Origin: CAIUSP01 sp040375675
GTDB lineage: Bacteria; Actinomycetota; Thermoleophilia; Solirubrobacterales; 70-9
Reading direction: 5' to 3'
NCBI GenBank assembly: GCA_040375675.1
Contig: JBEIRY010000064.1
Coordinates: forward strand, 1 to 10,010
Length of the DNA stretch: 10,010 nucleotides
Shown here: positions 1-7,273 of the stretch, one piece after another
Position numbering within the stretch: the stretch's first letter is position 1
Layout of the letters: the number at the start of each line of letters is the position of its first letter
Position numbers and translations under genes: made by a program
The notes under the pieces: model-generated
Databases searched by the model: none
Seen by the model: only the letters and a program-made list of their open reading frames with translations
Told to the model about the DNA's origin: nothing

Positions 1-208
1 CATATCCGATTCCGGAATTGGAGGGCTTGCCTCCACCTGAGGGGGAGCGGTTTGGCCTTGTCTCAGGCGTTGGTGGCGGAGGCTCGCTGTACTCATCGAT
101 CACATCGGCACGGGCAACGCCGGCAGGAAGGAATGTTCCCCCGGCAGACCCGAGAGCAAAGAGGCCAGCAAGCAGCGCTACGGAGGCGAGCATTTTCGCG
201 GTGCGCAT
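1..208 (-). CDS. Secreted proline-rich protein, N-terminal part (runs off left edge)
   Basis: The reading frame opens at an ATG (206-208) and stays open to the window edge, giving 69 residues. The N-terminus is a classical signal peptide: a basic start (MRTAK), a hydrophobic core at about residues 6-23, and an A-R-A signal-peptidase-like site at 32-34. The mature part begins DVIDEYSEPPPPTPETRP and continues rich in Pro, Ser and Gly, like a flexible linker or low-complexity surface protein. No domain is visible in this fragment, so I give no function. No good Shine-Dalgarno precedes the ATG; a second ATG at codon 6 would still give a signal peptide. It is divergent from the O-antigen ligase-like gene. 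The signal-peptide call is good; what the protein does is unknown. Confidence 0.6.
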   Translation of the reverse strand, partial: MRTAKMLASVALLAGLFALGSAGGTFLPAGVARADVIDEYSEPPPPTPETRPNRSPSGGGKPSNSGIGY

Positions 209-300
209 AGGTGCGCTCGTCGGATTGTGAATTGTCGTACGCAAAGATCTGGTCTGAGAATGCCAAGCCTGCTTGCTGCGGGCTAGGTTAGGTAACCATT
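209..300. promoter_or_regulatory. Divergent intergenic region with two short palindromes
   Basis: This 92-bp gap separates the divergent secreted-protein gene from the O-antigen ligase-like gene, so promoters for both should lie here. It holds two 12-bp imperfect palindromes, each with 5-bp arms and a 2-bp spacer: CAAGCCTGCTTG at 264-275 and GGTTAGGTAACC at 286-297. Their centres are 22 bp apart, and the second ends 3 bp before the ATG at 301. Their sequences differ, so they are not two copies of one operator. I see no convincing -35/-10 pair and no strong ribosome binding site on either side. Regulatory function is inferred from position only. Confidence 0.3.
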
Positions 301-2277
301 ATGACCCTTCAGGCAGGTGAAAGTTTCGAAAGAACAGGCGTGGCACGCCTGAGCGTCAAGTCCGCGTCCCTGCTGACCGGGCTGACCGCCGCGGTCGGAC
401 TGTTCTACCTGTCGATGCGCGGAGGCGGCTACGAGCTGACGGCCCGGGCAGAAATCGGACTGGTTGTCTGGTGGCTGGTAGCTGTCCTTGGAGCCTTGGG
501 TGTGATCCCTGCGGGCAGACCCGGCAGATCAGCACTGGTGATGCTCGGGGCAATGGCGGCACTAGCTGCCTGGACCGCGATTGCGATCATCTGGTCACCC
601 AGCGCAGAGCGCGGAATGGTCGAAGTCGAGCGGGTTCTGACCCTCGGGGGCATCCTCACACTCGCGATGCTTGCCACTCCCGCGCGCTACGCGAAGGCGC
701 TGCTGTGGGGGGTAGCCGCCGCGATCGTTGCGGTGGCTGCGATCGGGATCCTCTCGCAACTTCGAAAGGTCTGGTTCCCCGATTATGGAACGGCAGAAGA
801 CCTCGGTGGCCAGGTCCTGGTGCGGCTCAGCTATCCGCTCCGTAACTGGAACGGCCTTGCCGAGATGTTCGCAATGGGCGGTGCGCTGCTCGTGGGCCTG
901 GGTGCCGTGGCCCGGCGTCCGAGATGGGCAGCGCTTGCCTGCGCGGCAGTTCCGCTGCTGGTGGTGGCCTCTTATCTAACCCTCTCGCGCACCGGCATCG
1001 GCTGCGCGTTGCTGGCACTGCTCGTGGTGCTGGTTCTCCATCCACTGAGAAGACAGGTTGCGGTCATCACCTTCGTAGGTCTCGTTACGGGAACCCTTGC
1101 GGTTGGCGTAACGGCTGCTGTCCCCGGCGCGTCGGAAGGTGGCGCAAGCGGCGGAGAGGCCGCCGCGATCATCTTGGTGACCCTGCTGTGTTGCGCGCTT
1201 GCGGCAGCTCTGCTGACCGGGCTGGGTCGTTACGGGGCGTTGGCCTGGTTGCAGGGCCTCGGGCAAGATCTCGACCCAAAGACCAGCCGGATCTTCAAAG
1301 CCGCCGGCGCAGTTGCGATTGCGGCGGTAGTGCTCTTTGCGATCCCGAGCCTGCTGAACGGCTGGAGCGAGTTCAAGAAACCTGAAACCCCGGGGGCGAG
1401 CGCCGAGCGCTACGCGTCCGCGACTGGCAGCGGTCGATATCAGTGGTGGAGCGCCGCAGTCGATGCGGGCGTGGAAGAACCTTTGACCGGAGCCGGGCCC
1501 GGGACCTTCGAGTTCGTCTGGTCCGAGAACGGAACGATTCCCGGATTCGTACGCGATGCGCACTCCCTCTATCTCGAAACCTTTGGCGAATTGGGCGTGA
1601 TCGGACTCTTGCTCGTTCTCGCGTTGATCTTCACGCCCCTCGCCCGATCGGTTCGAGGCGCGGTCGGAGACGGTGGGCGGATCGAGCGTGGGACGTTTGC
1701 GGCCGCGGCTGGGGGCATCACGGCGTTCGCGCTGGCGGCAGCGTTCGACTGGGCTTGGGAGACGACCGCTCTCTCGGCCGCATTCATGTTGGTGGCGGCA
1801 GGAGCGCTGCGGCTTGGTGGCGCCGCGGAACCCAACGGAGCGAAGAAGAGCCGGCCAAATATCCCTTTGCGGATCGGACTTGCGGTCTGCGGGTTGGTAG
1901 CGGTCGTGGTGATCTCGATCCCCTTGACCATGCAAAAGACGCTCGATCGGAGCGCCGCCGATCTGCAGGGAAGCGACCTGCAAGGTGCGCTCGACCAAGC
2001 AGTCGAAGCCGGGCGGATAGAGCCTTACGCCGCTTCGCCGCTGATCGCCCAGACGATCGTCTACGAAAGTGCTGGCGATTATCAGTCTGCGCTGGAGACA
2101 GCTCGCGAGGCAACTCGGAGGGAGTCGACGAACTGGCAAACCTGGTATCTGCTGGCCCGAATCCAGCGCTGGCTAGGCAATGACGAGGCAGCCATCGTGG
2201 CCTACGAAAGAGCGGTAGAGCTCAACCCCAGATCGGAAGAGTTGAGCAAGCCCTACGAAGAGGCGACTCTGAGATAG
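301..2277 (+). CDS. O-antigen ligase/Wzy-type polymerase with C-terminal TPR region
   Basis: A 658-residue polytopic membrane protein of the O-antigen ligase/polymerase superfamily (Wzy_C-type). About 11-13 hydrophobic segments span roughly residues 20-545. Family hallmarks are the S-R-T-G motif at 229-232 at the end of a helix, a large extracytoplasmic loop with G-A-G-P-G-T-F at 397-403, and D-A-H-S-L-Y-L-E-T-F-G-E-L-G-V-I-G after it (419 onward). After the last helix (about 526-545) comes a soluble tail, about 555-650, with TPR-like helix pairs (YESAGDYQSALETAREA; LARIQRWLGNDEAAIVAYERAVELNP). Known members polymerise lipid-linked repeat units or transfer glycans at the outer face of the membrane. 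Which of the two this does cannot be told from sequence. The ATG at 301 lacks a clear Shine-Dalgarno; GTG at 340 (codon 14) is an alternative. It converges on the glycosylphosphotransferase gene with a 2-bp gap. Confidence 0.85.
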   Translation: MTLQAGESFERTGVARLSVKSASLLTGLTAAVGLFYLSMRGGGYELTARAEIGLVVWWLVAVLGALGVIPAGRPGRSALVMLGAMAALAAWTAIAIIWSPSAERGMVEVERVLTLGGILTLAMLATPARYAKALLWGVAAAIVAVAAIGILSQLRKVWFPDYGTAEDLGGQVLVRLSYPLRNWNGLAEMFAMGGALLVGLGAVARRPRWAALACAAVPLLVVASYLTLSRTGIGCALLALLVVLVLHPLRRQVAVITFVGLVTGTLAVGVTAAVPGASEGGASGGEAAAIILVTLLCCALAAALLTGLGRYGALAWLQGLGQDLDPKTSRIFKAAGAVAIAAVVLFAIPSLLNGWSEFKKPETPGASAERYASATGSGRYQWWSAAVDAGVEEPLTGAGPGTFEFVWSENGTIPGFVRDAHSLYLETFGELGVIGLLLVLALIFTPLARSVRGAVGDGGRIERGTFAAAAGGITAFALAAAFDWAWETTALSAAFMLVAAGALRLGGAAEPNGAKKSRPNIPLRIGLAVCGLVAVVVISIPLTMQKTLDRSAADLQGSDLQGALDQAVEAGRIEPYAASPLIAQTIVYESAGDYQSALETAREATRRESTNWQTWYLLARIQRWLGNDEAAIVAYERAVELNPRSEELSKPYEEATLR

Positions 2278-2279
2278 AC

Positions 2280-3710
2280 CTAGCGTGCACCTCGACCACC
2301 GAGCACGGCCGAGACGGTGCCGATCAGCAGGCGCAGATCCTCACGCAACGACCACGAGGTGACATAGGCGTAATCCAGCCTGAGCATGTCCTCGTGAGGG
2401 ATGTCGCTGCGGCCGTAGACCTGCCACGGTCCGGTGATCCCGGGGCGCATCTCGGAGCGGGCGAAGAACCGGCCCTTGACGAGCTTGGCTTCGTCGAGAG
2501 GCAGAGGCCTCGGTCCGACCATGCTCATATCTCCTTTGACCACATTCCACAGTTGCGGCAACTCGTCTAGGGACCACCGACGCAGACGCCTGCCGAGCGG
2601 CGTGATCCTGGGATCGTCGGAGTGCTTGACGAGGACGCGATCGCTCCCTCCGGCAAGCTCGGAGTGAGTTGCCTCGGCGTCTTCGATCATGGTGCGGAAC
2701 TTGAGCATCTCGAAGTGGCTCTCGCCCCGGCCCTCCCGCAGTTGACGAAAGATTGCCGGACCGGATGAACCGACTCTGATTGCAATCGCAAGGACCAAGA
2801 ACACAGGTAGTGCAATCAGGAGGATGAGCAACCCGAAGACGAAGTCGAGCAGACGCTTGAGACCCAGCGCAACTCCATTCCTCCGCCCCAGCCGAAGCGA
2901 AACGATCGGCTGCCCCTCAAGTCGATAGACCGACTCGACCGGAATCAAAGTGTCGGGACCACCGGCCACCGAGTCGACTGCGATACCTCTGGTCGAAGCG
3001 GCGTCGATCAAACCAAGCTGAGCATCGGAGTCGAGACCTCGAGATGCCACGATCACCCGGCTGGCGCCGGTTGCCACGGCCGACCGCTCGAGCAAATCCA
3101 TCCAGTCGCGCTCGCCCGCCGCGCGCTCGAAATGGACCGACTCCTGCTCTTGGCCACCGACTATCGGGACGAGCTCGTCGGAGCTGCTGCCAAGAGAAAG
3201 CACTCCCGCTGGAACGAGACCGGTCGCCTGCTGGCGCTCGAGCCTTCGAAGGATCAGACGAGACTCCTCGGCCTCACCGAACACCAGTACACGTTGATCG
3301 AGAGCTCCGGTGCGCCTGAGGGCTGCTCTGGCCAAGGCCCTGAGCAGCACAACCAGCACGACCGCAGCGACCCAGAGCACTGCAGGGGCACGGATCTCGG
3401 TGATTCCGGCAAACAGCGCCGAGCTGAGCAACACGATCAGCCAGGCCCAAGCCGTGCTGATCAGAGCAACGGGTCCGATCTCGTCGGCGAACGAAAAATC
3501 TACCCGCCTCGACGGCAGCGCGTAGAGTCCGGCCGCCTGGGCTGCAACCAGCCAGACCGGAAGCAGGATGAGGAAAGGAATCAGTTGCTTCAGGGGCACC
3601 AGATCCCGGCCCGAGAGAGAGTTGGCCAAGACCTCACACCCGAATGCCAGGCAGAGCGCGATCAGGTCGGAGACCGCGAGCGAGAGGGAAATACGTCGGC
3701 TGCCGCTCAC
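2280..3710 (-). CDS. Polyprenyl-phosphate glycosylphosphotransferase (priming enzyme)
   Basis: This 476-residue protein has the WbaP/WcaJ-type layout. Four N-terminal hydrophobic helices lie at about 6-30, 43-65, 78-102 and 109-130. A Rossmann-like CoA-binding-type middle follows (about 138-275), then a membrane hairpin (287-313) and the bacterial sugar transferase domain to the C-terminus. Visible motifs are K-F-R-T-M (337-341), D-D-P-R-I-T-P-L-G-R (365-374), S-L-D-E-L-P-Q-L-W-N (380-389, with the Asp-Glu dyad at 382-383), V-G-P-R-P (398-402) and R-P-G-I-T-G (422-427). The family transfers a sugar-1-phosphate from a nucleotide sugar to undecaprenyl phosphate at the inner membrane face, starting each repeat unit. 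The sugar cannot be read from sequence. It starts at a GTG (3708-3710) that overlaps the TGA of the WecG-family gene as GTGA, so translational coupling is likely. Confidence 0.93.
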   Translation of the reverse strand: MSGSRRISLSLAVSDLIALCLAFGCEVLANSLSGRDLVPLKQLIPFLILLPVWLVAAQAAGLYALPSRRVDFSFADEIGPVALISTAWAWLIVLLSSALFAGITEIRAPAVLWVAAVVLVVLLRALARAALRRTGALDQRVLVFGEAEESRLILRRLERQQATGLVPAGVLSLGSSSDELVPIVGGQEQESVHFERAAGERDWMDLLERSAVATGASRVIVASRGLDSDAQLGLIDAASTRGIAVDSVAGGPDTLIPVESVYRLEGQPIVSLRLGRRNGVALGLKRLLDFVFGLLILLIALPVFLVLAIAIRVGSSGPAIFRQLREGRGESHFEMLKFRTMIEDAEATHSELAGGSDRVLVKHSDDPRITPLGRRLRRWSLDELPQLWNVVKGDMSMVGPRPLPLDEAKLVKGRFFARSEMRPGITGPWQVYGRSDIPHEDMLRLDYAYVTSWSLREDLRLLIGTVSAVLGGRGAR

Positions 3711-4546
3711 TTGACCGATGAACCTCTGCCGATCAGCTTGGGCGGATGCTTTGCGATCGTGACCAGAAACCGCGGAATGATCGAGAAGTAGCGTCGCCAG
3801 AGCCTTCGCGGCTCCTGCGCCAGGCGGTAGAGCCAGTTCAGGCCGAGCCTTCCGATCCAGCGCGGAGCATCAGATCTAAGACCAGCGTGGATGTCGAACG
3901 CCGCCCCTACACCCAACAAGACGACCGATCCCCCGATTCTCTCCAGATGATTTGCCATCCAGAGTTCCTGCTTGGGAGTGGAGATTCCAACGAAGACGAT
4001 CCGGGCTCCGCTCCTGGAAATACTCTCGATCACCTCATCGTCTTCCGGCTCGCCCGGCTCACGCATGGGCGGAGAGTGGGTACCGGCAATCGCCAGGCCG
4101 GGGAACCTCTCGATCATCCGCTCGCTCAAGGTGTCGGCGACCCCGGGCTGGCCGCCATAGAAGAAGACAGGCCAATCCCGCCGCGCGGCCTCGGCGCAGA
4201 GGGAGAGCATCATCCCCGGCCCGTAGACCCGATCTATCTCCTTCGAGCCAGCGCGCCGGCCTGCCCAGACCATCGGCATGCCGTCTGGAAGGTCCATACC
4301 TGCACCGCTCAGAGCGGCTGCCACCGCAGGGTCTGCCTGGGCCTCCATCACTCCGTGAACCCCGGTCAGGCAGAGGTAGGTTCGCTCACCTGAATCGAGC
4401 CAGCCGCCGATCGCGGTGAGGGCAGAAGCAGGATCAACGCAGGCTACGGGTACGCCCAACACATCCACGCAATCCCAGCCAGCCCGAGTCGAATCGCCTG
4501 TGTCGGGTCGCTCGAGCGGCTCCGGCCGTATGGTTCTCTCTTCCAT
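3707..4546 (-). CDS. WecG/TagA/CpsF-family glycosyltransferase
   Basis: From the ATG at 4544-4546 this is 279 residues, a GT26-family protein. Conserved blocks in order are V-L-G-V-P-V near 29-34, T-G-V-H-G-V (61-66), D-L-P-D-G-M-P (85-91), R-V-Y-G-P (106-110), F-F-Y-G-G (128-132), V-G-I-S-T-P-K-Q-E-L-W-M (187-198), G-V-G-A-A-F-D (212-218) and a basic C-terminal segment (227-260) that in TagA-type enzymes helps membrane association. Known members add the second sugar (for example ManNAc or ManNAcA) to a lipid-linked primer; the donor here is unknown. The gene precedes and overlaps the priming transferase, which fits consecutive steps. The start is uncertain: no Shine-Dalgarno precedes 4546, and this ATG overlaps the ATG of the divergent epimerase. 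A GTG at 4466-4468, just before V-L-G-V-P, gives a more typical family N-terminus. The frame also extends up to 4624, which I reject. Confidence 0.9.
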   Translation of the reverse strand: MEERTIRPEPLERPDTGDSTRAGWDCVDVLGVPVACVDPASALTAIGGWLDSGERTYLCLTGVHGVMEAQADPAVAAALSGAGMDLPDGMPMVWAGRRAGSKEIDRVYGPGMMLSLCAEAARRDWPVFFYGGQPGVADTLSERMIERFPGLAIAGTHSPPMREPGEPEDDEVIESISRSGARIVFVGISTPKQELWMANHLERIGGSVVLLGVGAAFDIHAGLRSDAPRWIGRLGLNWLYRLAQEPRRLWRRYFSIIPRFLVTIAKHPPKLIGRGSSVK

Positions 4547-5561
4547 GACCACGGATACAAGCAGGGATAAGAAGCAAACGAATGCCGAAGGCACCGCGCT
4601 AGTCGCCGGTGGCGGTGGCTTCATAGGTGGCTACCTGACCAGAACGCTCGGCGATCTCGGTTGGAAGGTCCGCTCGGTCGACTCGAAGCCACTCGGCGAG
4701 TGGCACCAGCAGGACGACCGGGCCGAGAACCTCGTGCTGGATCTGTCGCTGCTCGATACCTGCCGCCAGGCCACCGAGGGCGTCGATCGCGTTTGGGACT
4801 TGGCAGCCGACATGGGCGGAATCGGATTCATCGAAAACTACAAAGCCGACTGCATGCTCTCGGTGCTGATCGGCAGCCACCTCTTGCTCGCATCGCGCGA
4901 TGCCGGTGTCGAGAGGTTCTTCTTCTCATCCTCGGCATGCGTCTACGCAGCCGATCGCCAGACCTCACCAGAGGCAACCGCGCTCGTGGAAGCCGACGCC
5001 TACCCGGCGATGCCAGAGGACGGCTACGGATGGGAGAAGCTCTTCATCGAGCGGATGTGTCGCCACTTCAGCGAGGACTTCGATCTCGAAACGCGAGTAG
5101 CCCGCTACCACAACGTCTACGGGCCTCACGGATCATTCGAGGGAGGTCGCGAAAAGGCCCCTGCCGCGATCTGTCGCAAAGTCGCCGAGGCCGTGATCGG
5201 AAAAACCGACTCGATCGAGATCTGGGGCGACGGCGAGCAGTCGCGGAGCTTCATGTACATCGACGACTGCATCGAGGGCAGCCTCAAGATCATGAGCGGT
5301 GACTCGCGCGAACCGGTCAACCTCGGAAGCGCGGAGCTCGTGACGATCAACCAACTGGTCGGTCTGGTCGAGGAGATCGCGGGTGTGACGCTGAAGCGGG
5401 AGTACCTGACCGATGCCCCTCAGGGCGTGCGCGGCCGAAACAGCGACAACACGATGATCTCGGAGATCTACGGCTGGGAGCCGTCGATCTCGCTGCGCGA
5501 AGGTATGGAGAAGACCTACCGATGGGTCTGCGACCAAGTCGCGGCGGCGGCCTCCTCCTGA
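4545..5561 (+). CDS. GDP-mannose 3,5-epimerase
   Basis: A 338-residue extended SDR epimerase. The NAD-binding glycine motif G-x-x-G-x-x-G is at 22-28. Residues follow the plant GDP-mannose 3,5-epimerase closely: A-A-D-M-G-G-I-G-F-I (87-96), S-S-A-C-V-Y (129-134), Y-G-W-E-K (161-165), R-Y-H-N-V-Y-G-P (187-194), G-G-R-E-K-A-P-A-A (200-208), W-G-D-G-E-Q-S-R-S-F (227-236) and G-V-R-G-R-N-S-D-N (294-302). Cys132 and Lys204 match the acid/base pair of that family, and Tyr161/Lys165 the SDR catalytic pair. The enzyme converts GDP-D-mannose to GDP-L-galactose (and GDP-L-gulose) in the cytoplasm; here it most likely feeds the glycan. ATG at 4545 is chosen as the nearest start before the nucleotide-binding strand; no Shine-Dalgarno is seen, and ATG at 4530 is possible. 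It is the only plus-strand gene between minus-strand operons. Another GDP-hexose epimerase activity is the main alternative. Confidence 0.88.
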   Translation: MTTDTSRDKKQTNAEGTALVAGGGGFIGGYLTRTLGDLGWKVRSVDSKPLGEWHQQDDRAENLVLDLSLLDTCRQATEGVDRVWDLAADMGGIGFIENYKADCMLSVLIGSHLLLASRDAGVERFFFSSSACVYAADRQTSPEATALVEADAYPAMPEDGYGWEKLFIERMCRHFSEDFDLETRVARYHNVYGPHGSFEGGREKAPAAICRKVAEAVIGKTDSIEIWGDGEQSRSFMYIDDCIEGSLKIMSGDSREPVNLGSAELVTINQLVGLVEEIAGVTLKREYLTDAPQGVRGRNSDNTMISEIYGWEPSISLREGMEKTYRWVCDQVAAAASS

Positions 5562-5567
5562 GTGGAG

Positions 5568-6536
5568 CTACTTCGTCTCGAGCCAGATGCTCGATGGAAA
5601 CTTGCCCCGAGAGGCAGCCTGCGCGATCCCTCGATCGCGCTCTCCCGATACGAGATCGGGGATCAAAGCGGAGAGCCGCTCGGAATCATGATCTTGGAGT
5701 GCGGAGAGCGCGCAGAGAACCCCGATCCGGGGGTTGTGGGTCAAGAGGCCGGCAAGCAAAGTCGACTCCTGAAAATCCCAGAAATCGTCGAGCACCTCTG
5801 GCCTGAACAGATAGGGGAAATGGACGTCGTGGATGTGAATGAACACTCCTGGAGCCAAGGACGGAATCCCCTCGAGATAGATCCGCGGCAACTCTGAGCC
5901 CGTCTTGACGACGTGGCTCGAGTCGATAAAGAGCAGGTCTCCAGACTGGAGGACCTCGAAGGCTTCTATCGGCAGCATCTGGGCGTACTCAGAGCGGACC
6001 TCGACGCCTTCGAGGTCCGCTACGGCTGACGCTGCAAATGGATCAACGCAGGTAATCGCGGTCGCACCCCGGCCCTCGCTCTGGTTGCGATGAGATGCAT
6101 CGGACACGACCGCGGTGGAGGCTCCTGACCCCAGTTCGAGAACCCGCTTGGGAGCGATCTGACGAACGACGCAGTAGAGCAATTCGGCTTCGGTCAGCCC
6201 GTATCTGAACTGTATACCCCGCTGCTCGATCTCCTCGATAAGTGATCCTTGGCCGATCTCGGGCAGGTAGTCGCCGGTAGCCCACTCCAACCACTCGAAC
6301 TGGGCCTCAAGATCCCACTCGACTCCTGGTAGAGAGGTCGGGCGCTGCCACATCTCTGGATGTTTCTTGAGCCAACTACGGCTCGGAAGCGAGGAGTAAT
6401 AGGTAACAGGGGAGATACTGAGTCTTACGAGGCCGAGATCACCCCACGGGAATGGAACCCGATCCATCAGCCGATTGATCCCGAAGATAATCCGCTTGAG
6501 CAGCCTTCCTCCCCTTTGTCGGACTGAGCGCTTCAT
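5568..6536 (-). CDS. Class I SAM-dependent methyltransferase, 322 aa (last gene of operon)
   Basis: The Rossmann methyltransferase core starts near residue 118. Motif I is L-E-L-G-S-G-A-S-T (133-141), an acidic strand end follows at C-V-D-P-F (163-167), then F-I-D-S-S-H (203-208) and H-I-H-D-V-H-F-P (234-241), as in the Methyltransf_24-type group. The first 110 residues are basic at the start and less conserved; they may bind the acceptor. The family moves a methyl group from S-adenosylmethionine to diverse acceptors; a glycan or sugar-nucleotide hydroxyl is inferred from context. Its ATG (6534-6536) shares one base with the TGA of the sulfotransferase-like gene (TGATG), implying coupled translation. 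It ends 6 bp from the epimerase stop, convergently. Sampled rows within it (for example 6361-6420, 50% GC) are poorer in GC than the window's left half. Confidence 0.85.
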   Translation of the reverse strand: MKRSVRQRGGRLLKRIIFGINRLMDRVPFPWGDLGLVRLSISPVTYYSSLPSRSWLKKHPEMWQRPTSLPGVEWDLEAQFEWLEWATGDYLPEIGQGSLIEEIEQRGIQFRYGLTEAELLYCVVRQIAPKRVLELGSGASTAVVSDASHRNQSEGRGATAITCVDPFAASAVADLEGVEVRSEYAQMLPIEAFEVLQSGDLLFIDSSHVVKTGSELPRIYLEGIPSLAPGVFIHIHDVHFPYLFRPEVLDDFWDFQESTLLAGLLTHNPRIGVLCALSALQDHDSERLSALIPDLVSGERDRGIAQAASRGKFPSSIWLETK

Positions 6537-7273
6537 CAGCTGTCGAAGTCCGGATCAACCGACTCGATCGAAGGAGCGTAGCTGCGCATACGCTGGTAGA
6601 GCTCGATCGCCTCAGGTGCGTAGGCATCGTCGCGGATCGCTGCTCGCAGGTCCTCGAGGCCAACTCCTAGATCATCCTCATAGGTCGAACGGTGCAGCAT
6701 GCCACGGGCGTTTCTCATTTTCTGGGACGAGGTCAGGAGATCCTGTGCCGAGGACCGCGGAGTTTCCAGGTCAATGGCAAAGCACGAATTGAGAGCCTGA
6801 ACGGTGTACGAGACATCCGCGATCACCCGATCGAACGGGCAGACCACGACTCCACCCCGTTCGATCACTCCGTGCAGCCGCCGGTGAAAACCGATGTAAA
6901 CGCCGAGGAAGTGATGAGCTGCGGCAACGCCGCCGTCGAAGATGGCAATCGACTCGACTGCATCCAGCGGATTGCGGATCACCAGAGCGGTCGGAATTCC
7001 TCTGGACACCGCAGCGAGGACCTGACCCGGTTGATGCGTGTGATGGGCGCCTCGCAGGAGCGGGTTCGAGTCGAGGACAGAACAGTAGGCAAATGTATTC
7101 GCCGAAAAGGGAAACCCTTCGACGCAGAAGTCGGTCGAGGAGGAGACGACCTCTCCCGAGCGGAAGGCCGGCCAGATCTTGAGCAAAGGCAAGGTCGCTC
7201 TGCGCCGGCCGATTAGGCGCCTGATCTCCCGAGAACGGTCGACTCTGGGAGCGATCTGTGAGTTGGGCCTCAA
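6536..7273 (-). CDS. Sulfotransferase-fold protein with altered PAPS loop
   Basis: From the chosen TTG start (7271-7273) this is 245 residues. E-G-F-P-F-S-A-N-T-F-A (52-62) sits where sulfotransferases bind the 5'-phosphosulfate of PAPS, and V-I-R-N-P-L-D-A-V-E-S (98-108) matches the 3'-phosphate motif. Spacing and order fit the sulfotransferase superfamily. The loop normally carries a basic residue (P-R/K-S-G/A-N-T), but here position 56 is Phe, so PAPS-dependent activity is uncertain. If active, it would sulfate a sugar of the glycan in the cytoplasm. The TTG start is supported by AGAGG four bases upstream and by a TTGA overlap with the preceding methyltransferase stop. The frame also opens at a TTG at 7337-7339, which would add 22 residues lying inside that neighbour's coding sequence. 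Confidence 0.7.
   Translation of the reverse strand: MRPNSQIAPRVDRSREIRRLIGRRRATLPLLKIWPAFRSGEVVSSSTDFCVEGFPFSANTFAYCSVLDSNPLLRGAHHTHQPGQVLAAVSRGIPTALVIRNPLDAVESIAIFDGGVAAAHHFLGVYIGFHRRLHGVIERGGVVVCPFDRVIADVSYTVQALNSCFAIDLETPRSSAQDLLTSSQKMRNARGMLHRSTYEDDLGVGLEDLRAAIRDDAYAPEAIELYQRMRSYAPSIESVDPDFDS

Noticed and set aside
18..230. Plus-strand 70-residue frame at the left end
   Set aside because: The opposite strand encodes a clear signal peptide with a plausible cleavage site; the plus-strand translation shows nothing protein-like.
976..2139. Long 387-residue open frame antisense to the O-antigen ligase-like gene
   Set aside because: It is Arg/Pro/Gly-rich without recognisable motifs and lies entirely opposite a well-supported membrane protein; long antisense frames are normal in GC-rich coding DNA.
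3132..4393. Plus-strand open frames of about 215-219 residues opposite the glycosylphosphotransferase and WecG-family genes
   Set aside because: They are shadows of conserved minus-strand genes, with charged low-complexity translations and no domain signature.
4416..4544. Longer N-terminus for the epimerase starting at 4416
   Set aside because: The extra 43 residues are Ser/Thr/Gly-rich and lie inside the WecG-family gene; the nucleotide-binding strand already begins about 17 residues after the 4545 start.
4547..4624. Longer N-terminus for the WecG-family gene starting at 4624
   Set aside because: The extra 26 residues would lie wholly within the epimerase N-terminal coding sequence and match nothing in the family.
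5644..5735. Two hairpins (CCCGAT/ATCGGG at 5644-5660; AACCCC/GGGGTT at 5718-5735) downstream of the epimerase stop as terminators
   Set aside because: Neither is followed by a T-run on either strand, and both lie inside the methyltransferase coding sequence; the stems are short enough to be chance.
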